Shown here piece by piece: positions 1-7,573 of a stretch of DNA of 41,832 nt. Below the pieces are notes generated by a model, which made no database searches, was not told the DNA's origin, and was given only the letters and a program-made list of their open reading frames with translations. Numbering within the stretch: the stretch's first letter is position 1; each line of letters starts with the position of its first letter. A program made the translations under genes and the position numbers. Location of the stretch: positions 1 through 41,832 of the forward strand of contig CALMXZ010000006.1 of assembly GCA_937873495.1 (NCBI GenBank). The letters are read 5' to 3'. This DNA is from an uncultured Trueperaceae bacterium. GTDB taxonomy: Bacteria > Deinococcota > Deinococci > Deinococcales > Trueperaceae.

Positions 1-75
1 CTTCCCATGATCAACATGACCAATCGTCCCCACATTCACATGCGGCTTCGTACGCTCAAACACACCCTTAGCCAT
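1..75 (-). CDS. tuf: Elongation factor Tu, N-terminal fragment (runs off window)
   Basis: EF-Tu is the GTPase that delivers aminoacyl-tRNA to the ribosome. Only the first 25 codons are present. They read [14 protein letters not shown]..., a diagnostic EF-Tu N-terminus, and end inside the first GTP-binding loop (GHVDHGK). The ATG is preceded by an AAAGGA Shine-Dalgarno about 8 nt upstream. It lies downstream of four tRNA genes on the same strand, so it is probably co-transcribed with them. The rest of the gene lies before position 1. Confidence 0.95.
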   Translation of the reverse strand, partial: MAKGVFERTKPHVNVGTIGHVDHGK

Positions 76-266
76 GACCTGTTCCTTTCGAGGTCCCACC
101 CGGCGGCTTGCGGCCGGCGAGGGAGCGTGGCCCCCGGTCGGGGGGCGCGGGCGGCGCCTCACCGCCGGCCGGGCGGTCGCGCCTCTTCCTTGCAGGGGCA
201 GGCAGAACGGAGTCGCTGGCATCTACCGCTAGCCGCGCGACCCGCTCCGCCGTACCTCCTAGGTTT
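76..266 (-). other. Spacer between tRNA-Thr(GGU) and tuf
   Basis: This 191-bp GC-rich stretch holds no convincing gene. It would be the processed 5' leader of the tuf mRNA after tRNA excision. Several short GC-rich inverted repeats are visible but none is followed by a T-tract, and I see no separate promoter for tuf. Confidence 0.5.
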
Positions 267-341
<75 letters not shown>

Positions 342-409
342 CCATCACGGCCCCGCGGCCGTCACTTCTTCGCCTCGCTCCTCGCGCCCGGCGGCCCGAG
401 GCGGTGCGC

Positions 410-485
<76 letters not shown>

Positions 486-536
486 GTTCGCGACCGGGTC
501 ACTCCCGAAGGTTCGCCCCGGTCGTGACCGCACGGC

Positions 537-621
537 TGGTGGGCAGGGCTGGATTCGAACCAGCGTAGGCTAAGCCAACGGATTTACAGTCCGTCCCCTT
601 TAACCACTCGGGCACCTACCC
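537..621 (-). tRNA. tRNA-Tyr(GUA)
   Basis: This is an 85-nt class II tRNA with a long variable arm. The acceptor arm is GGGTAGG/CCTGCCC with one G-U pair, and CCA is encoded. The anticodon loop CTGTAAA gives GUA. Confidence 0.95.
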
Positions 622-665
622 GCGTCATAGCCGAGGTCTCCGGCGCTTCCCTTCGCTTGAAGCAG

Positions 666-741
<76 letters not shown>

Positions 742-764
742 TGACCGCGCCACAGACCCGAAGT

Positions 765-794
765 AAAGTAGCACTAGGCCGCCGGTCGTGTCAA
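765..794 (-). promoter_or_regulatory. Promoter of the tRNA-tuf operon
   Basis: On the minus strand a perfect TTGACA (789-794) is separated by 18 nt from TACTTT (765-770). The -10 is preceded by TGC, an extended -10. Predicted start is near 758, about 17 nt before the mature tRNA-Thr(UGU). It is one of the two strongest-looking promoters in the window, as expected for stable RNA genes. Confidence 0.8.
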
Positions 795-916
795 CTACCG
801 TCCTGGACGGGTCTCGCGCGGCCTCCCGTCCCCCGCAGCGGCGCCTGCGCGCCCGGGTTGCCGAGCCGGTCGGCGGCGCCCGCGTCCGACCGGCTCACCC
901 CCCGGCGGCCCGCGCC

Positions 917-925
917 TGCTAACAT
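917..925 (+). promoter_or_regulatory. Extended -10 promoter of tatA
   Basis: TGC-TAACAT lies 24 nt upstream of the tatA ATG. No clear -35 is visible. A GGAGG Shine-Dalgarno follows at 936-940. Confidence 0.55.
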
Positions 926-949
926 GCTGGCGTTTGGAGGCGCCAACAC

Positions 950-1222
950 ATGGGACGCATTGGACCCATAGGGATACCCGAACTCCTCATCATCCTCGCC
1001 CTCGTGCTGCTCATCTTCGGTCCGAAACGGTTGCCCGAGATGGCGAAGGGTCTCGGCCAGTCCGTGCGGGAGTTCCGTAAGGGCTTACGCGACATGAAGA
1101 AGGACCTCGACGCAGAGGGCGACGACGACGCCAAGACCGCGCCCGTCGCCGCCGCCAGCACCGGCACGCCGTCCGCCAAGGTGGCCAAGGCCGCCAACGG
1201 CGAGGACGCCGGCTCGAGCTAG
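950..1222 (+). CDS. tatA: Sec-independent translocase subunit TatA/E
   Basis: TatA polymerises around TatBC to move folded twin-arginine proteins across the cytoplasmic membrane. The 90-aa protein has the family layout: a short N-terminus, one hydrophobic helix (about residues 8-23, IPELLIILALVLLIF), the hinge FGPKRLPEMAKGLG, an amphipathic helix (SVREFRKGLRD) and an acidic/Ala-rich disordered tail. A GGAGG Shine-Dalgarno 9 nt before the ATG fixes the start. tatC follows after 46 bp, so the two form a minimal TatAC system. No separate tatB is in the window; a single TatA/E may serve both roles. Confidence 0.93.
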   Translation: MGRIGPIGIPELLIILALVLLIFGPKRLPEMAKGLGQSVREFRKGLRDMKKDLDAEGDDDAKTAPVAAASTGTPSAKVAKAANGEDAGSS

Positions 1223-1268
1223 TCGATCAGTCGTTAAGACGCACGGCAGGACGGCCCGAGGCTTCGGC

Positions 1269-2021
1269 ATGACCCTCATCGAGCATTTCGAGGAGCTGCG
1301 TAACCGGCTCTTCATAGCTTTGCTGGCCTGGCTCGTGGCTTCGGGCGTGGCGTTCGCGTTCCGCTTCGAGGTGCTGGAGTGGCTCAAGGCGCCGCTCCCG
1401 CCCTCCATGACGCTCAACTACTTCGCGGTGCTCGAGCCGTTCACCGTCTCCATGCAGGTCGCGTCGTTCTTCGGTCTCGTCATCGCATCGCCCGTGATCA
1501 TCGGGCAAGCGTGGGGGTTCGTCGCGCCGGGGCTCTATACCGAGGAGCGCCGCTACGCCGTACCGTTCATCCTCTTCGCCGCCCTCGCGTTCGCGGCGGG
1601 CGTGGCCTTCTCGTACTACGTCGTCCTGCCGTTCAGCATCCCGATCCTGCTCTCGTTCCTTGGCGACGAGGCGCAGGGGCTGCTCTCGATCGGCAAGTAC
1701 ATCTCCACGCTCCTGATGCTGATGGCCATGTTCGGGATCATGTTCGAACTACCCGTGCTCGGCTTCCTGCTCGCGCGCATCGGCATCCTCCACCACGCGC
1801 CGCTCGTCAGGTACCGCCGCTGGGCGATCGTTGGCGGGGTGAGCGCGGCCGCCATCATCACGCCGACCGGCGACCCGTTCAACCTGGCGCTCGTGGCCGT
1901 ACCGTTCCTCGTCCTCTACGAGGTGACGGTCGTCGTCGTCCGCATCTCGGAACGCCGTAACGCTTCCCAGCGTAGGATGCGCCATGCAAGAGAAGATCCA
2001 GAGCCTACGCGCTCGTATTGA
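1269..2021 (+). CDS. tatC: Sec-independent translocase subunit TatC
   Basis: TatC is the membrane receptor for twin-arginine signal peptides. The 250-aa protein starts with the conserved cytoplasmic segment MTLIEHFEELRNRL, which carries the signal-binding Glu/Arg residues, and shows six hydrophobic helices. The loop after helix 1 contains the conserved FTVSMQVASFFG region, and ITPTGDPFN is the signature before the last helices. The charged C-terminal tail overlaps the next gene (AroQ-DAHP synthase) by 38 bp, so the genes are probably translationally coupled. No strong Shine-Dalgarno precedes the ATG. Confidence 0.95.
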   Translation: MTLIEHFEELRNRLFIALLAWLVASGVAFAFRFEVLEWLKAPLPPSMTLNYFAVLEPFTVSMQVASFFGLVIASPVIIGQAWGFVAPGLYTEERRYAVPFILFAALAFAAGVAFSYYVVLPFSIPILLSFLGDEAQGLLSIGKYISTLLMLMAMFGIMFELPVLGFLLARIGILHHAPLVRYRRWAIVGGVSAAAIITPTGDPFNLALVAVPFLVLYEVTVVVVRISERRNASQRRMRHAREDPEPTRSY

Positions 2022-3084
2022 CACCCTCAACCTGAAGATCCTCGAGCTCGTCTCCGAACGCGCGAGCGTCGCCGCCGAGATCGGCACCTTGCAGTCGTCC
2101 ATGGGCAGCTCCCAGTACGACCCCGTGCGCGAGCAGGCCATGTTGGACGCCCTGGTGGCCGCCAACCGCGGACCGTTCGACGCCGCCACGGTCAAGAGCC
2201 TCTTCAAGCAGATCTTCCAGGCGAGCATGCAGCAGAGCCAGAAGCAGGAGAAGCGCGCCTACCTCACGTCGCGCGCCACCCACGGCTCGGACACGGTGGT
2301 GAACGTGCGCGGCGTGCCCATCGGCTCGAAGCACTCCCCCGTGCTCGTCGCCGGACCCTGCGCCATCGAGTCGGAGGAGCAGGTCGAGGCCGTGGCCGCC
2401 CAGGTGGCCTCGCGCGGCGTCAAGCTCTTCCGCGGCGGCGCCTACAAGCCGCGCACCGACCCGTACTCCTTCCAGGGCCTCGGCGAGGAGGGCCTGCGCA
2501 TCGGCCGCGAGGCGTGCGACAGGCACGACCTGGCGTTCGTCAGCGAGATCATGACGCCGTCCGACCTCCCGCTCTTCGAGGAGTACGTCGACCTCCTGCA
2601 GGTCGGCGCGCGCAACATGCAGAACTTCCACCTGCTCCGCGCCGTCGGGCGCAGCAGCAAGCCGGTGCTCCTCAAGCGCGGCCTGTCGGCCACCATCGAG
2701 GAGTGGCTCATGGCGGCCGAGTACCTCCTGAACGAGGGCAACCCGAACGTCATCCTGTGCGAGCGGGGCATCAGGACGTTCGAGCAGTACACGCGCAACA
2801 CGCTCGACGTCTCCGCCGTCGCCCTCGCCAAGCTCGAGAGCCACCTGCCCGTCCTCGTCGACGTCACGCACTCCGGCGGCCGGCGCGACCTGCTCGTCGC
2901 TCTCACGAAGGCCGGGCTCGCGGTCGGAGCCGACGGGATCATGGTCGAGGTGCATCCGAACCCCGCCATCGCCCTCTCCGACACCAAGCAGCAGATCGAC
3001 TTCCCAGCCTTCGACCGCTACCTCGACGACACCGGTTACCACGCCAAGCTCAGCGAGAAGCGCGTGGAACTCTACGGGTTCTAG
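1984..3084 (+). CDS. Bifunctional chorismate mutase / DAHP synthase (type I beta)
   Basis: This enzyme condenses phosphoenolpyruvate and erythrose-4-phosphate to DAHP, the first step of the shikimate pathway. It carries an N-terminal chorismate mutase-like domain. Residues 1-90 are an all-helical AroQ domain (LRARIDTLNLKILELVSERA), which in related fusions provides prephenate/chorismate feedback regulation. Residues about 105-366 are the TIM barrel, with VLVAGPCAIES, FRGGAYKPRTDPYSFQG, the metal-site ILCERGIRTFE and VDVTHSGGRRD. Length 366 aa is normal for the fusion. The start ATG lies inside the end of tatC. I do not assign aroF, aroG or aroH because naming differs between lineages. Confidence 0.93.
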   Translation: MQEKIQSLRARIDTLNLKILELVSERASVAAEIGTLQSSMGSSQYDPVREQAMLDALVAANRGPFDAATVKSLFKQIFQASMQQSQKQEKRAYLTSRATHGSDTVVNVRGVPIGSKHSPVLVAGPCAIESEEQVEAVAAQVASRGVKLFRGGAYKPRTDPYSFQGLGEEGLRIGREACDRHDLAFVSEIMTPSDLPLFEEYVDLLQVGARNMQNFHLLRAVGRSSKPVLLKRGLSATIEEWLMAAEYLLNEGNPNVILCERGIRTFEQYTRNTLDVSAVALAKLESHLPVLVDVTHSGGRRDLLVALTKAGLAVGADGIMVEVHPNPAIALSDTKQQIDFPAFDRYLDDTGYHAKLSEKRVELYGF

Positions 3085-3097
3085 GCGGTAGCGGGCG

Positions 3098-4099
3098 GTG
3101 CCGGGGCTGGACGACCTCCTCTCGTTCGTCCTCCGCGCCGTCGAAGTGACGCCTACGTACGCGCCCGACCGCTGCCTCGTGGTGAGGAGCGGCGCAGAGG
3201 CCTGCCGAGCCTGCCTGGACGTGTGCCCTCACCAGGCCGTGAGGATCGACGAGCAGGTCGAACTGGACGCCGTGAACTGCACCGGCTGCGGCCTCTGCGT
3301 GCGCGCCTGTCCGAGCGAGGCGTTGACGGCACCGCCCAGGATCGAGCCGGGGCCGGCGCTGCGGTGCAGCCGCGTGGCGGGCGACGCCGCCGGCGTAAGG
3401 TGCCTGGCCCAGCTGTCGGCGGCCGATCTGGTGAGGCTGGCCGGCGACGGCGAGGGCCTGACGCTGGCGCGCGGCGAGTGCGCCGGCTGCAAGGTCGGCG
3501 GCGCGGCCGTGCCGGAGGTGGTCCAGGCCACGGTGGAGCAGGCGCGCGAGCTCTTGGCGCTGCACGGCAGGCGGCTAGTAGTGAACGTCAGCCACCAGGC
3601 GCGCCTCGACGCCCCTGCCCCCACCAGGCGCGTCAGCCGCCGCGACCTCTTCAAGAGCGGGGCGCGCGAGGTGGCGCGGGGCGCGGCCGAGGCGCTCGCG
3701 CCGCTCGAGGCCCTGCTGCCCGGCCAGGCGGGCGAGCTAGGCGGTCACGCACCGCCGCCGGAAGCGGCGCGGCGCCTCAGGCTCATCGCCGCAGCGCGGC
3801 CCGCGCAGGACGCGCTCGTTCCGTGGCGCCTGCCGCGCGTCGCCGACGGCTGCATCATGTGTCCGGCGTGCACCCGCGCCTGCCCGACCGGAGCGCTGGA
3901 GCGCGACTTCAGCGGGCCTCAGGCCGTCTTGCGCCTGAAGCCCGACGCGTGCGTCGGGTGCGACGCCTGCGTCGCCGCCTGCCCCGTCCGCGTCATGAGC
4001 ATGGACGACGAGGTCACCTGGGGCGAGCTCGAGGGCGGCGCAAGCGAGGCGTTCCGCTCCAGCCCGGAACGGCTCGGCACGGGGGCGGTGCCGCGCTGA
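3098..4099 (+). CDS. Polyferredoxin-like 4Fe-4S protein
   Basis: This is a cytoplasmic electron-carrier-like protein of 333 aa with a GTG start 13 bp after the DAHP synthase. Two ferredoxin-type modules flank a central region. The N-terminal pair is CRACLDVCP (about 36-44, missing one canonical Cys) and CTGCGLCVRACP (about 61). The C-terminal pair is CIMCPACTRACP (about 251) and CVGCDACVAACP (about 285). A further CAGC occurs near residue 128. The internal motif SRRDLFKSG (about 177) resembles a twin-arginine motif but is not N-terminal. No redox partner is adjacent, so its substrate is unknown. Similar dicluster proteins accompany formate dehydrogenases and other oxidoreductases, but I cannot link this one to any. 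Confidence 0.75.
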   Translation: MPGLDDLLSFVLRAVEVTPTYAPDRCLVVRSGAEACRACLDVCPHQAVRIDEQVELDAVNCTGCGLCVRACPSEALTAPPRIEPGPALRCSRVAGDAAGVRCLAQLSAADLVRLAGDGEGLTLARGECAGCKVGGAAVPEVVQATVEQARELLALHGRRLVVNVSHQARLDAPAPTRRVSRRDLFKSGAREVARGAAEALAPLEALLPGQAGELGGHAPPPEAARRLRLIAAARPAQDALVPWRLPRVADGCIMCPACTRACPTGALERDFSGPQAVLRLKPDACVGCDACVAACPVRVMSMDDEVTWGELEGGASEAFRSSPERLGTGAVPR

Positions 4100-4153
4100 G
4101 CGCCGTTCCACGACCAGGGACATCCGGAAGCCGACCTCCGCGTCGCCGGAGCG

Positions 4154-4159
4154 TACACT
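4154..4159 (+). promoter_or_regulatory. -10 box for leaderless gene at 4166
   Basis: TACACT ends 6 nt before the ATG at 4166. A second ATG at 4161 opens only two codons. The spacing predicts transcription starting at or next to the start codon. Confidence 0.5.
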
Positions 4160-4165
4160 TATGTC

Positions 4166-4408
4166 ATGACCGTCGACTCTTGGGTAATGGAAGCGGTCGC
4201 GGCAGGTTCCTCGAAAGGGTCGAGCTTGCGGGACGTGCAGCGCTACATCGATGAGCGCCACTTCGAAGAGCTCGCCGTCGACACGCTCGAGGCGGCGTTG
4301 GTCGCGCTGGTAGCGGCAGGTAAGATCTACCAGGACGGCGAACGCTACCATCCGGCGAAACGGACCTCGAAAGAGGATGCCATGAAGCAACTGTTCGGGG
4401 ACGGTTGA
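4166..4408 (+). CDS. Small hypothetical protein (80 aa), helical
   Basis: I do not recognise this family. The 80-aa soluble protein looks like a small helical domain. SLRDVQRYIDERHFEELAVDTLEAALVALVAAGKI has the rhythm of a winged-helix/PCI-like small DNA-binding fold, and YQDGERYHPAK could be the wing. That would fit a minor transcription factor or an accessory subunit, but this is inference. There is no Shine-Dalgarno; a -10 box sits 6 nt upstream (leaderless). The acyl-CoA dehydrogenase begins 33 bp later with its own strong ribosome binding site. Confidence 0.65.
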   Translation: MTVDSWVMEAVAAGSSKGSSLRDVQRYIDERHFEELAVDTLEAALVALVAAGKIYQDGERYHPAKRTSKEDAMKQLFGDG

Positions 4409-4441
4409 CCAGCATCGTCCCTCACCCCTAGGAGGCGGTCG

Positions 4442-5632
4442 ATGACGACCCCGGTGGCCACAGGCAGCGCTTTGGCTCTGCACGACTTCTACGACATCGA
4501 AGCGTTGTACGACCACGAGGAGCGCCTCATCCAGGGCAGCGTGCGCGAGTACGTGCGCGCCGAGTTCCTCCCCAAGGTGGGCGAGTGGTGGCTGGAAGGC
4601 GTCTTCCCCGAGGACCTGGCCCGCAAGTTCGGTGAGCTGGGCGCGCTCGGCGTGACGCTCCCCGAGCGCTTCGGCGGCGCCGGCGCTTCCTACAGCGCCT
4701 ACGGCCTCGTCTGCAAGGAGATCGAGTACGTCGACTCCGGCATGCGCTCGTTCGTGAGCGTGCAGTCGAGCCTCGTCATGTTCCCCATCAACGCCTACGC
4801 GCAGGAGCACGTGAAAGCGAAGTGGCTGCCGCTCCTTGCGAGCGGCGAGGCCGTCGGCTGCTTCGGCCTCACGGAACCGGACGCCGGCTCCGACCCCGGT
4901 GCCATGCGCAGCCGCTGCCGCAAGGTCGGCGACGACTGGGTCATCACGGGCGTGAAGCGCTGGATCACGAGCGGCTCGCGCGCCGACGTCGCCATCGTCT
5001 GGGCCAAGGACGAGGACTCCGGCAAGGTCCTGGGCTTCGTCGTCGAGACCGATCGCCCCGGCTTCCAGGCGGTCGACATCAAGACGAAGGCCTCCATGCG
5101 CGCGTCCGTCACGAGCGAGCTCTACCTCGACGAGGTAAGCGTGCCGGCCGGCAACCAGCTCCAGGTCAGCGGGCTCAAGGGCCCGCTGTCGTGCCTGAAC
5201 CAGGCGCGCTTCGGCATCGCGTTCGGCGTGCTCGGCGCGGCGCAGGCGTGCTTCGACGAGGCGGCGGCCTACGTCTCCGACCGGCCGGCCTTCGGCGAAC
5301 CGTTGGCGGCCAAGCAGCTCGTGCAGTCGCGCCTCGCCGACATGCTCTCGGAGATCACGCGCGGGAGCCTCCTCGCGTACCGCCTCGGACGCCTCAAGGA
5401 GGAGGGCAAGGACCACCCGGCGCGCGTCTCGCTCGCCAAGCGCGACAACTGCCGCAGCGCCCTCGCGGTGGCGCGCGCGGCGCGCGACCTCCTTGGCGGC
5501 AACGGCATCACCACCGAGTACGCCGCCATCAGGCACATGCTCAACCTCGAGACCGTCGCGACCTACGAGGGCACGGACACGGTCCATACGCTCGTGCTCG
5601 GGCGCGAGATCACGGGCATCAGCGCGTTCTGA
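4442..5632 (+). CDS. Acyl-CoA dehydrogenase, glutaryl-CoA dehydrogenase-like
   Basis: This is an FAD-dependent enzyme of the acyl-CoA dehydrogenase family, 396 aa. The FAD/substrate signature CFGLTEPDAGSDPGAM (about 140-155) and KRWITSGSRADVAIVWA (about 175) match the glutaryl-CoA dehydrogenase subgroup more than short-chain enzymes. So does the C-terminal ATYEGTDTVHTLVLGREITG, where the Glu of YEGT is the expected catalytic base. Glutaryl-CoA dehydrogenase oxidatively decarboxylates glutaryl-CoA to crotonyl-CoA in lysine and tryptophan catabolism. A strong AGGAGG lies 8-9 nt before the ATG. No other lysine-degradation gene is nearby, so substrate choice is inferred. Confidence 0.88.
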   Translation: MTTPVATGSALALHDFYDIEALYDHEERLIQGSVREYVRAEFLPKVGEWWLEGVFPEDLARKFGELGALGVTLPERFGGAGASYSAYGLVCKEIEYVDSGMRSFVSVQSSLVMFPINAYAQEHVKAKWLPLLASGEAVGCFGLTEPDAGSDPGAMRSRCRKVGDDWVITGVKRWITSGSRADVAIVWAKDEDSGKVLGFVVETDRPGFQAVDIKTKASMRASVTSELYLDEVSVPAGNQLQVSGLKGPLSCLNQARFGIAFGVLGAAQACFDEAAAYVSDRPAFGEPLAAKQLVQSRLADMLSEITRGSLLAYRLGRLKEEGKDHPARVSLAKRDNCRSALAVARAARDLLGGNGITTEYAAIRHMLNLETVATYEGTDTVHTLVLGREITGISAF

Positions 5633-5659
5633 CTTCTAGCCGGGGCGGTGTGCCGGTCG

Positions 5660-6256
5660 CTAGCGGTACTCCACCAACCGGATGCTGGTGCGCTCGCCCT
5701 CGACGCCGTAGGTGCTGAAGCACGGGAACGGCATGCCCTCGGCCAGGCCGAACACGATGGTGCCGGTATCGTCGTCGTCCGTCGGCTCGTAGGTGACCAC
5801 GACGCACTCCAGACCCGCCACGTTCTCCGTGCGGTCCATCCTGACCTGGCCGACGCCGGCGACCGTGTAGACGTCGCTCGTCACCGTCACGTCCTGACCT
5901 CCGAGCGCGAACGGGAGGATGAACAGTCCGGGGCCGTAGAAGAGCATCATCGGGCCGAACATCAGCATCCCGAGGGCGTCGCCGCCGCTGAACGCGTCTA
6001 TCACGCCGTCCTGCGTGACGCCGTCGCTGCTGGTCATCATGCTCGTCGTCACCGAGTAGGTGGCGCCCGTCTGGCGGACGTCGAACTCGAGGCGCACGGC
6101 GGAGCCGGAACTCGACGAGTCGCTCGTGACCTCGAAGGCGTAGAAGTGGCTGCCGCCCCCGTACGTACCCATGTCCCATGAGAAGGCGGCGCCCCAGCCG
6201 CCCAGGGCCAGGAAGAGGAAGGGCAAGGAGCGAAGTAGGGCACGCGGGCGTGGCAT
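5660..6256 (-). CDS. Secreted hypothetical protein (198 aa)
   Basis: No family is recognised. The N-terminus MPRPRALLRSLPFLFLALGG followed by WGAAFS is a typical signal peptide, with cleavage likely near residue 25. The mature part is rich in Ser/Thr/Val/Gly with alternating beta pattern, has no transmembrane anchor except a hydrophobic patch (GMLMFGPMMLFYGPGLFILPF), and contains two Cys residues (about 160 and 180) that could form a disulfide. A CGGAGG ribosome site precedes the ATG and an extended -10 lies at 6306-6314, so it is probably monocistronic. Confidence 0.7.
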   Translation of the reverse strand: MPRPRALLRSLPFLFLALGGWGAAFSWDMGTYGGGSHFYAFEVTSDSSSSGSAVRLEFDVRQTGATYSVTTSMMTSSDGVTQDGVIDAFSGGDALGMLMFGPMMLFYGPGLFILPFALGGQDVTVTSDVYTVAGVGQVRMDRTENVAGLECVVVTYEPTDDDDTGTIVFGLAEGMPFPCFSTYGVEGERTSIRLVEYR

Positions 6257-6305
6257 GGCTGACCTCCGAAGGCTCGCTCCGTCGCGGAGCGGGCTAGTCG
6301 CTGAG

Positions 6306-6314
6306 AAGGTAGCA
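6306..6314 (-). promoter_or_regulatory. Extended -10 promoter for the secreted protein at 5660-6256
   Basis: The minus strand reads TGC-TACCTT. The predicted start is near 6299, about 43 nt before the ATG, leaving room for the Shine-Dalgarno. Confidence 0.5.
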
Positions 6315-6370
6315 CGCCGAAGTCCCGTCCTGGAGCGAGAACCTTCGCAGGCGAGCGGCGAGGCGCCGCC

Positions 6371-6688
6371 CTAGCCTCCCAACAGCCGCGCCAGAGCCAG
6401 CAGCGCGGCCAGGACGGCGGCCCGCAGCAGGTGATAGGGCCACACGACCTTGCCTATGACCAGCCGGGCGTTCAGGTACGAGGCGAGGTAGCCGATCACG
6501 GTGCCGGCGAGGAGCACCCACCACGCCACCCTGTCGGCGAAGCCGTAGGCCACCATGGCGACGGTGAGGACCATCGCGGCGAGGAGGAACAGGCGCGCCA
6601 CGACCGGCTTGCGCCGGCTGACGGCCCAGGCGCCGAAGGCGTTGACCACCACGAGGCCAAGCGCCACCAGCATCAGAACGATGCGCAC
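6371..6688 (-). CDS. Small integral membrane protein (105 aa)
   Basis: No known family is recognised. The protein has about four hydrophobic helices (roughly 3-20, 30-47, 54-70 and 84-102) separated by short basic loops (SRRKPVVAR; NARLVIGK), so it is a multi-pass inner membrane protein with positive-inside loops. It uses a GTG start 4 bp after the stop of the 293-codon gene upstream and is therefore the last gene of the helicase operon. Function unknown. Confidence 0.65.
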   Translation of the reverse strand: MRIVLMLVALGLVVVNAFGAWAVSRRKPVVARLFLLAAMVLTVAMVAYGFADRVAWWVLLAGTVIGYLASYLNARLVIGKVVWPYHLLRAAVLAALLALARLLGG

Positions 6689-6692
6689 GACG

Positions 6693-7571
6693 TCAGTCTA
6701 TGCGGCCACGCAACAAGGTGTCGACGGGGTCGCGGTCCGCGAGGACCGCTTGCAGCGTCACGACCTCGAGCGGCTTGTGGGTGACCTTCCCGATGCGGTT
6801 CGCGAGCCATGCGTCGCTGCCCGCCTCTTCGTCCACCACCAGCCTGAGGGAGTCGATCGCCGCGCGTCGCCCGAGGAGCCGCGCCGCGCCGATCACCTCG
6901 GCGTCGCTGTCAACGAGGCGCTCGTCGAACCGCAGGCCCTCGTCGCGCAACTCGTTCTGGTCGAACAGGTGCTGGCCGACGGGCCGCTCGCCCTCGCGCA
7001 CCACGAGCGGCATCAGCGTCTCGTCGATCACCCACGGCCGGCCGAGCACGGCCACGTTGCGCGTGTCCGTGCGCCTGCCAAGGTCGGGGGCGGCCGCCTT
7101 CTCGTCCTTCGCCAAGGGTCTGACGCGTCCGAGAGCGCGCCTGACGGAGGTCGCGTCGTGGATCAGCGACTGCAGGAACGCAACGGAGTGCTGCTCGACC
7201 GTCTCGTCGAACCAGCTCGGCACAGCATGCAGCGGCGGCAAGCCGGGCAGCGTGGAGCGCAGCTGGGTGGCGAGGTCCATCACCCACGCGTCCTGGCCGG
7301 CTCCGCGGGCGACCTCCGACTCGCGAACGAGCCGCGGCACCACGATCAGTTGGCAGTCGGCCAGCGCCCGCGCCTGGGCCGCCGCCAACCTGAAGGCGAG
7401 TGTGGGGACCTCGACCAGGTCGGCGTCCTGCCACGCCTCCCTCACTTGGGAAGGCTCGGCGAACGCCGGCTCGAGGCCGGCTGCTTTCACGAGCTCGACC
7501 CAGTAGCGGCCGTAGCGGCGCCAGGAGAGTTGCGTCAAGAAACCGATGCGCACGAGGCGCGAGTCTACCAT
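6693..7571 (-). CDS. Hypothetical protein, possibly DUF2229/acyl-CoA dehydratase-like
   Basis: This is a soluble protein of about 292 aa with ATG start 2 bp after the helicase stop. Its rhythm recalls the DUF2229 half of 2-hydroxyacyl-CoA dehydratase/activase proteins: an opening IGFLTQLSWRRYGRYWVELVKAAGLEP, a middle LIVVPRLVRES, and a second Rossmann-like start NVAVLGRPWVIDETL. The cysteine that usually follows the first beta-alpha unit is absent (VEVPTLAF), so an iron-sulfur role is unlikely. Treat the family assignment as weak. Coupling to an MrfA-type helicase and a membrane protein gives no clear pathway. Confidence 0.6.
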   Translation of the reverse strand: MVDSRLVRIGFLTQLSWRRYGRYWVELVKAAGLEPAFAEPSQVREAWQDADLVEVPTLAFRLAAAQARALADCQLIVVPRLVRESEVARGAGQDAWVMDLATQLRSTLPGLPPLHAVPSWFDETVEQHSVAFLQSLIHDATSVRRALGRVRPLAKDEKAAAPDLGRRTDTRNVAVLGRPWVIDETLMPLVVREGERPVGQHLFDQNELRDEGLRFDERLVDSDAEVIGAARLLGRRAAIDSLRLVVDEEAGSDAWLANRIGKVTHKPLEVVTLQAVLADRDPVDTLLRGRID

Positions 7572-7573
7572 CA

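Noticed and set aside
2005-3042. Minus-strand frame opposite the DAHP synthase
   Set aside because: Composition is low-complexity Val/Glu/Asp/Leu/Arg without motifs; a shadow of the real gene.
3737-5587. Long open frame on the minus strand (616 codons) opposite the polyferredoxin and acyl-CoA dehydrogenase
   Set aside because: It is rich in Arg, Ala, Val and Gly with no domain pattern and lies opposite two clear genes; long antisense frames are normal in GC-rich DNA.
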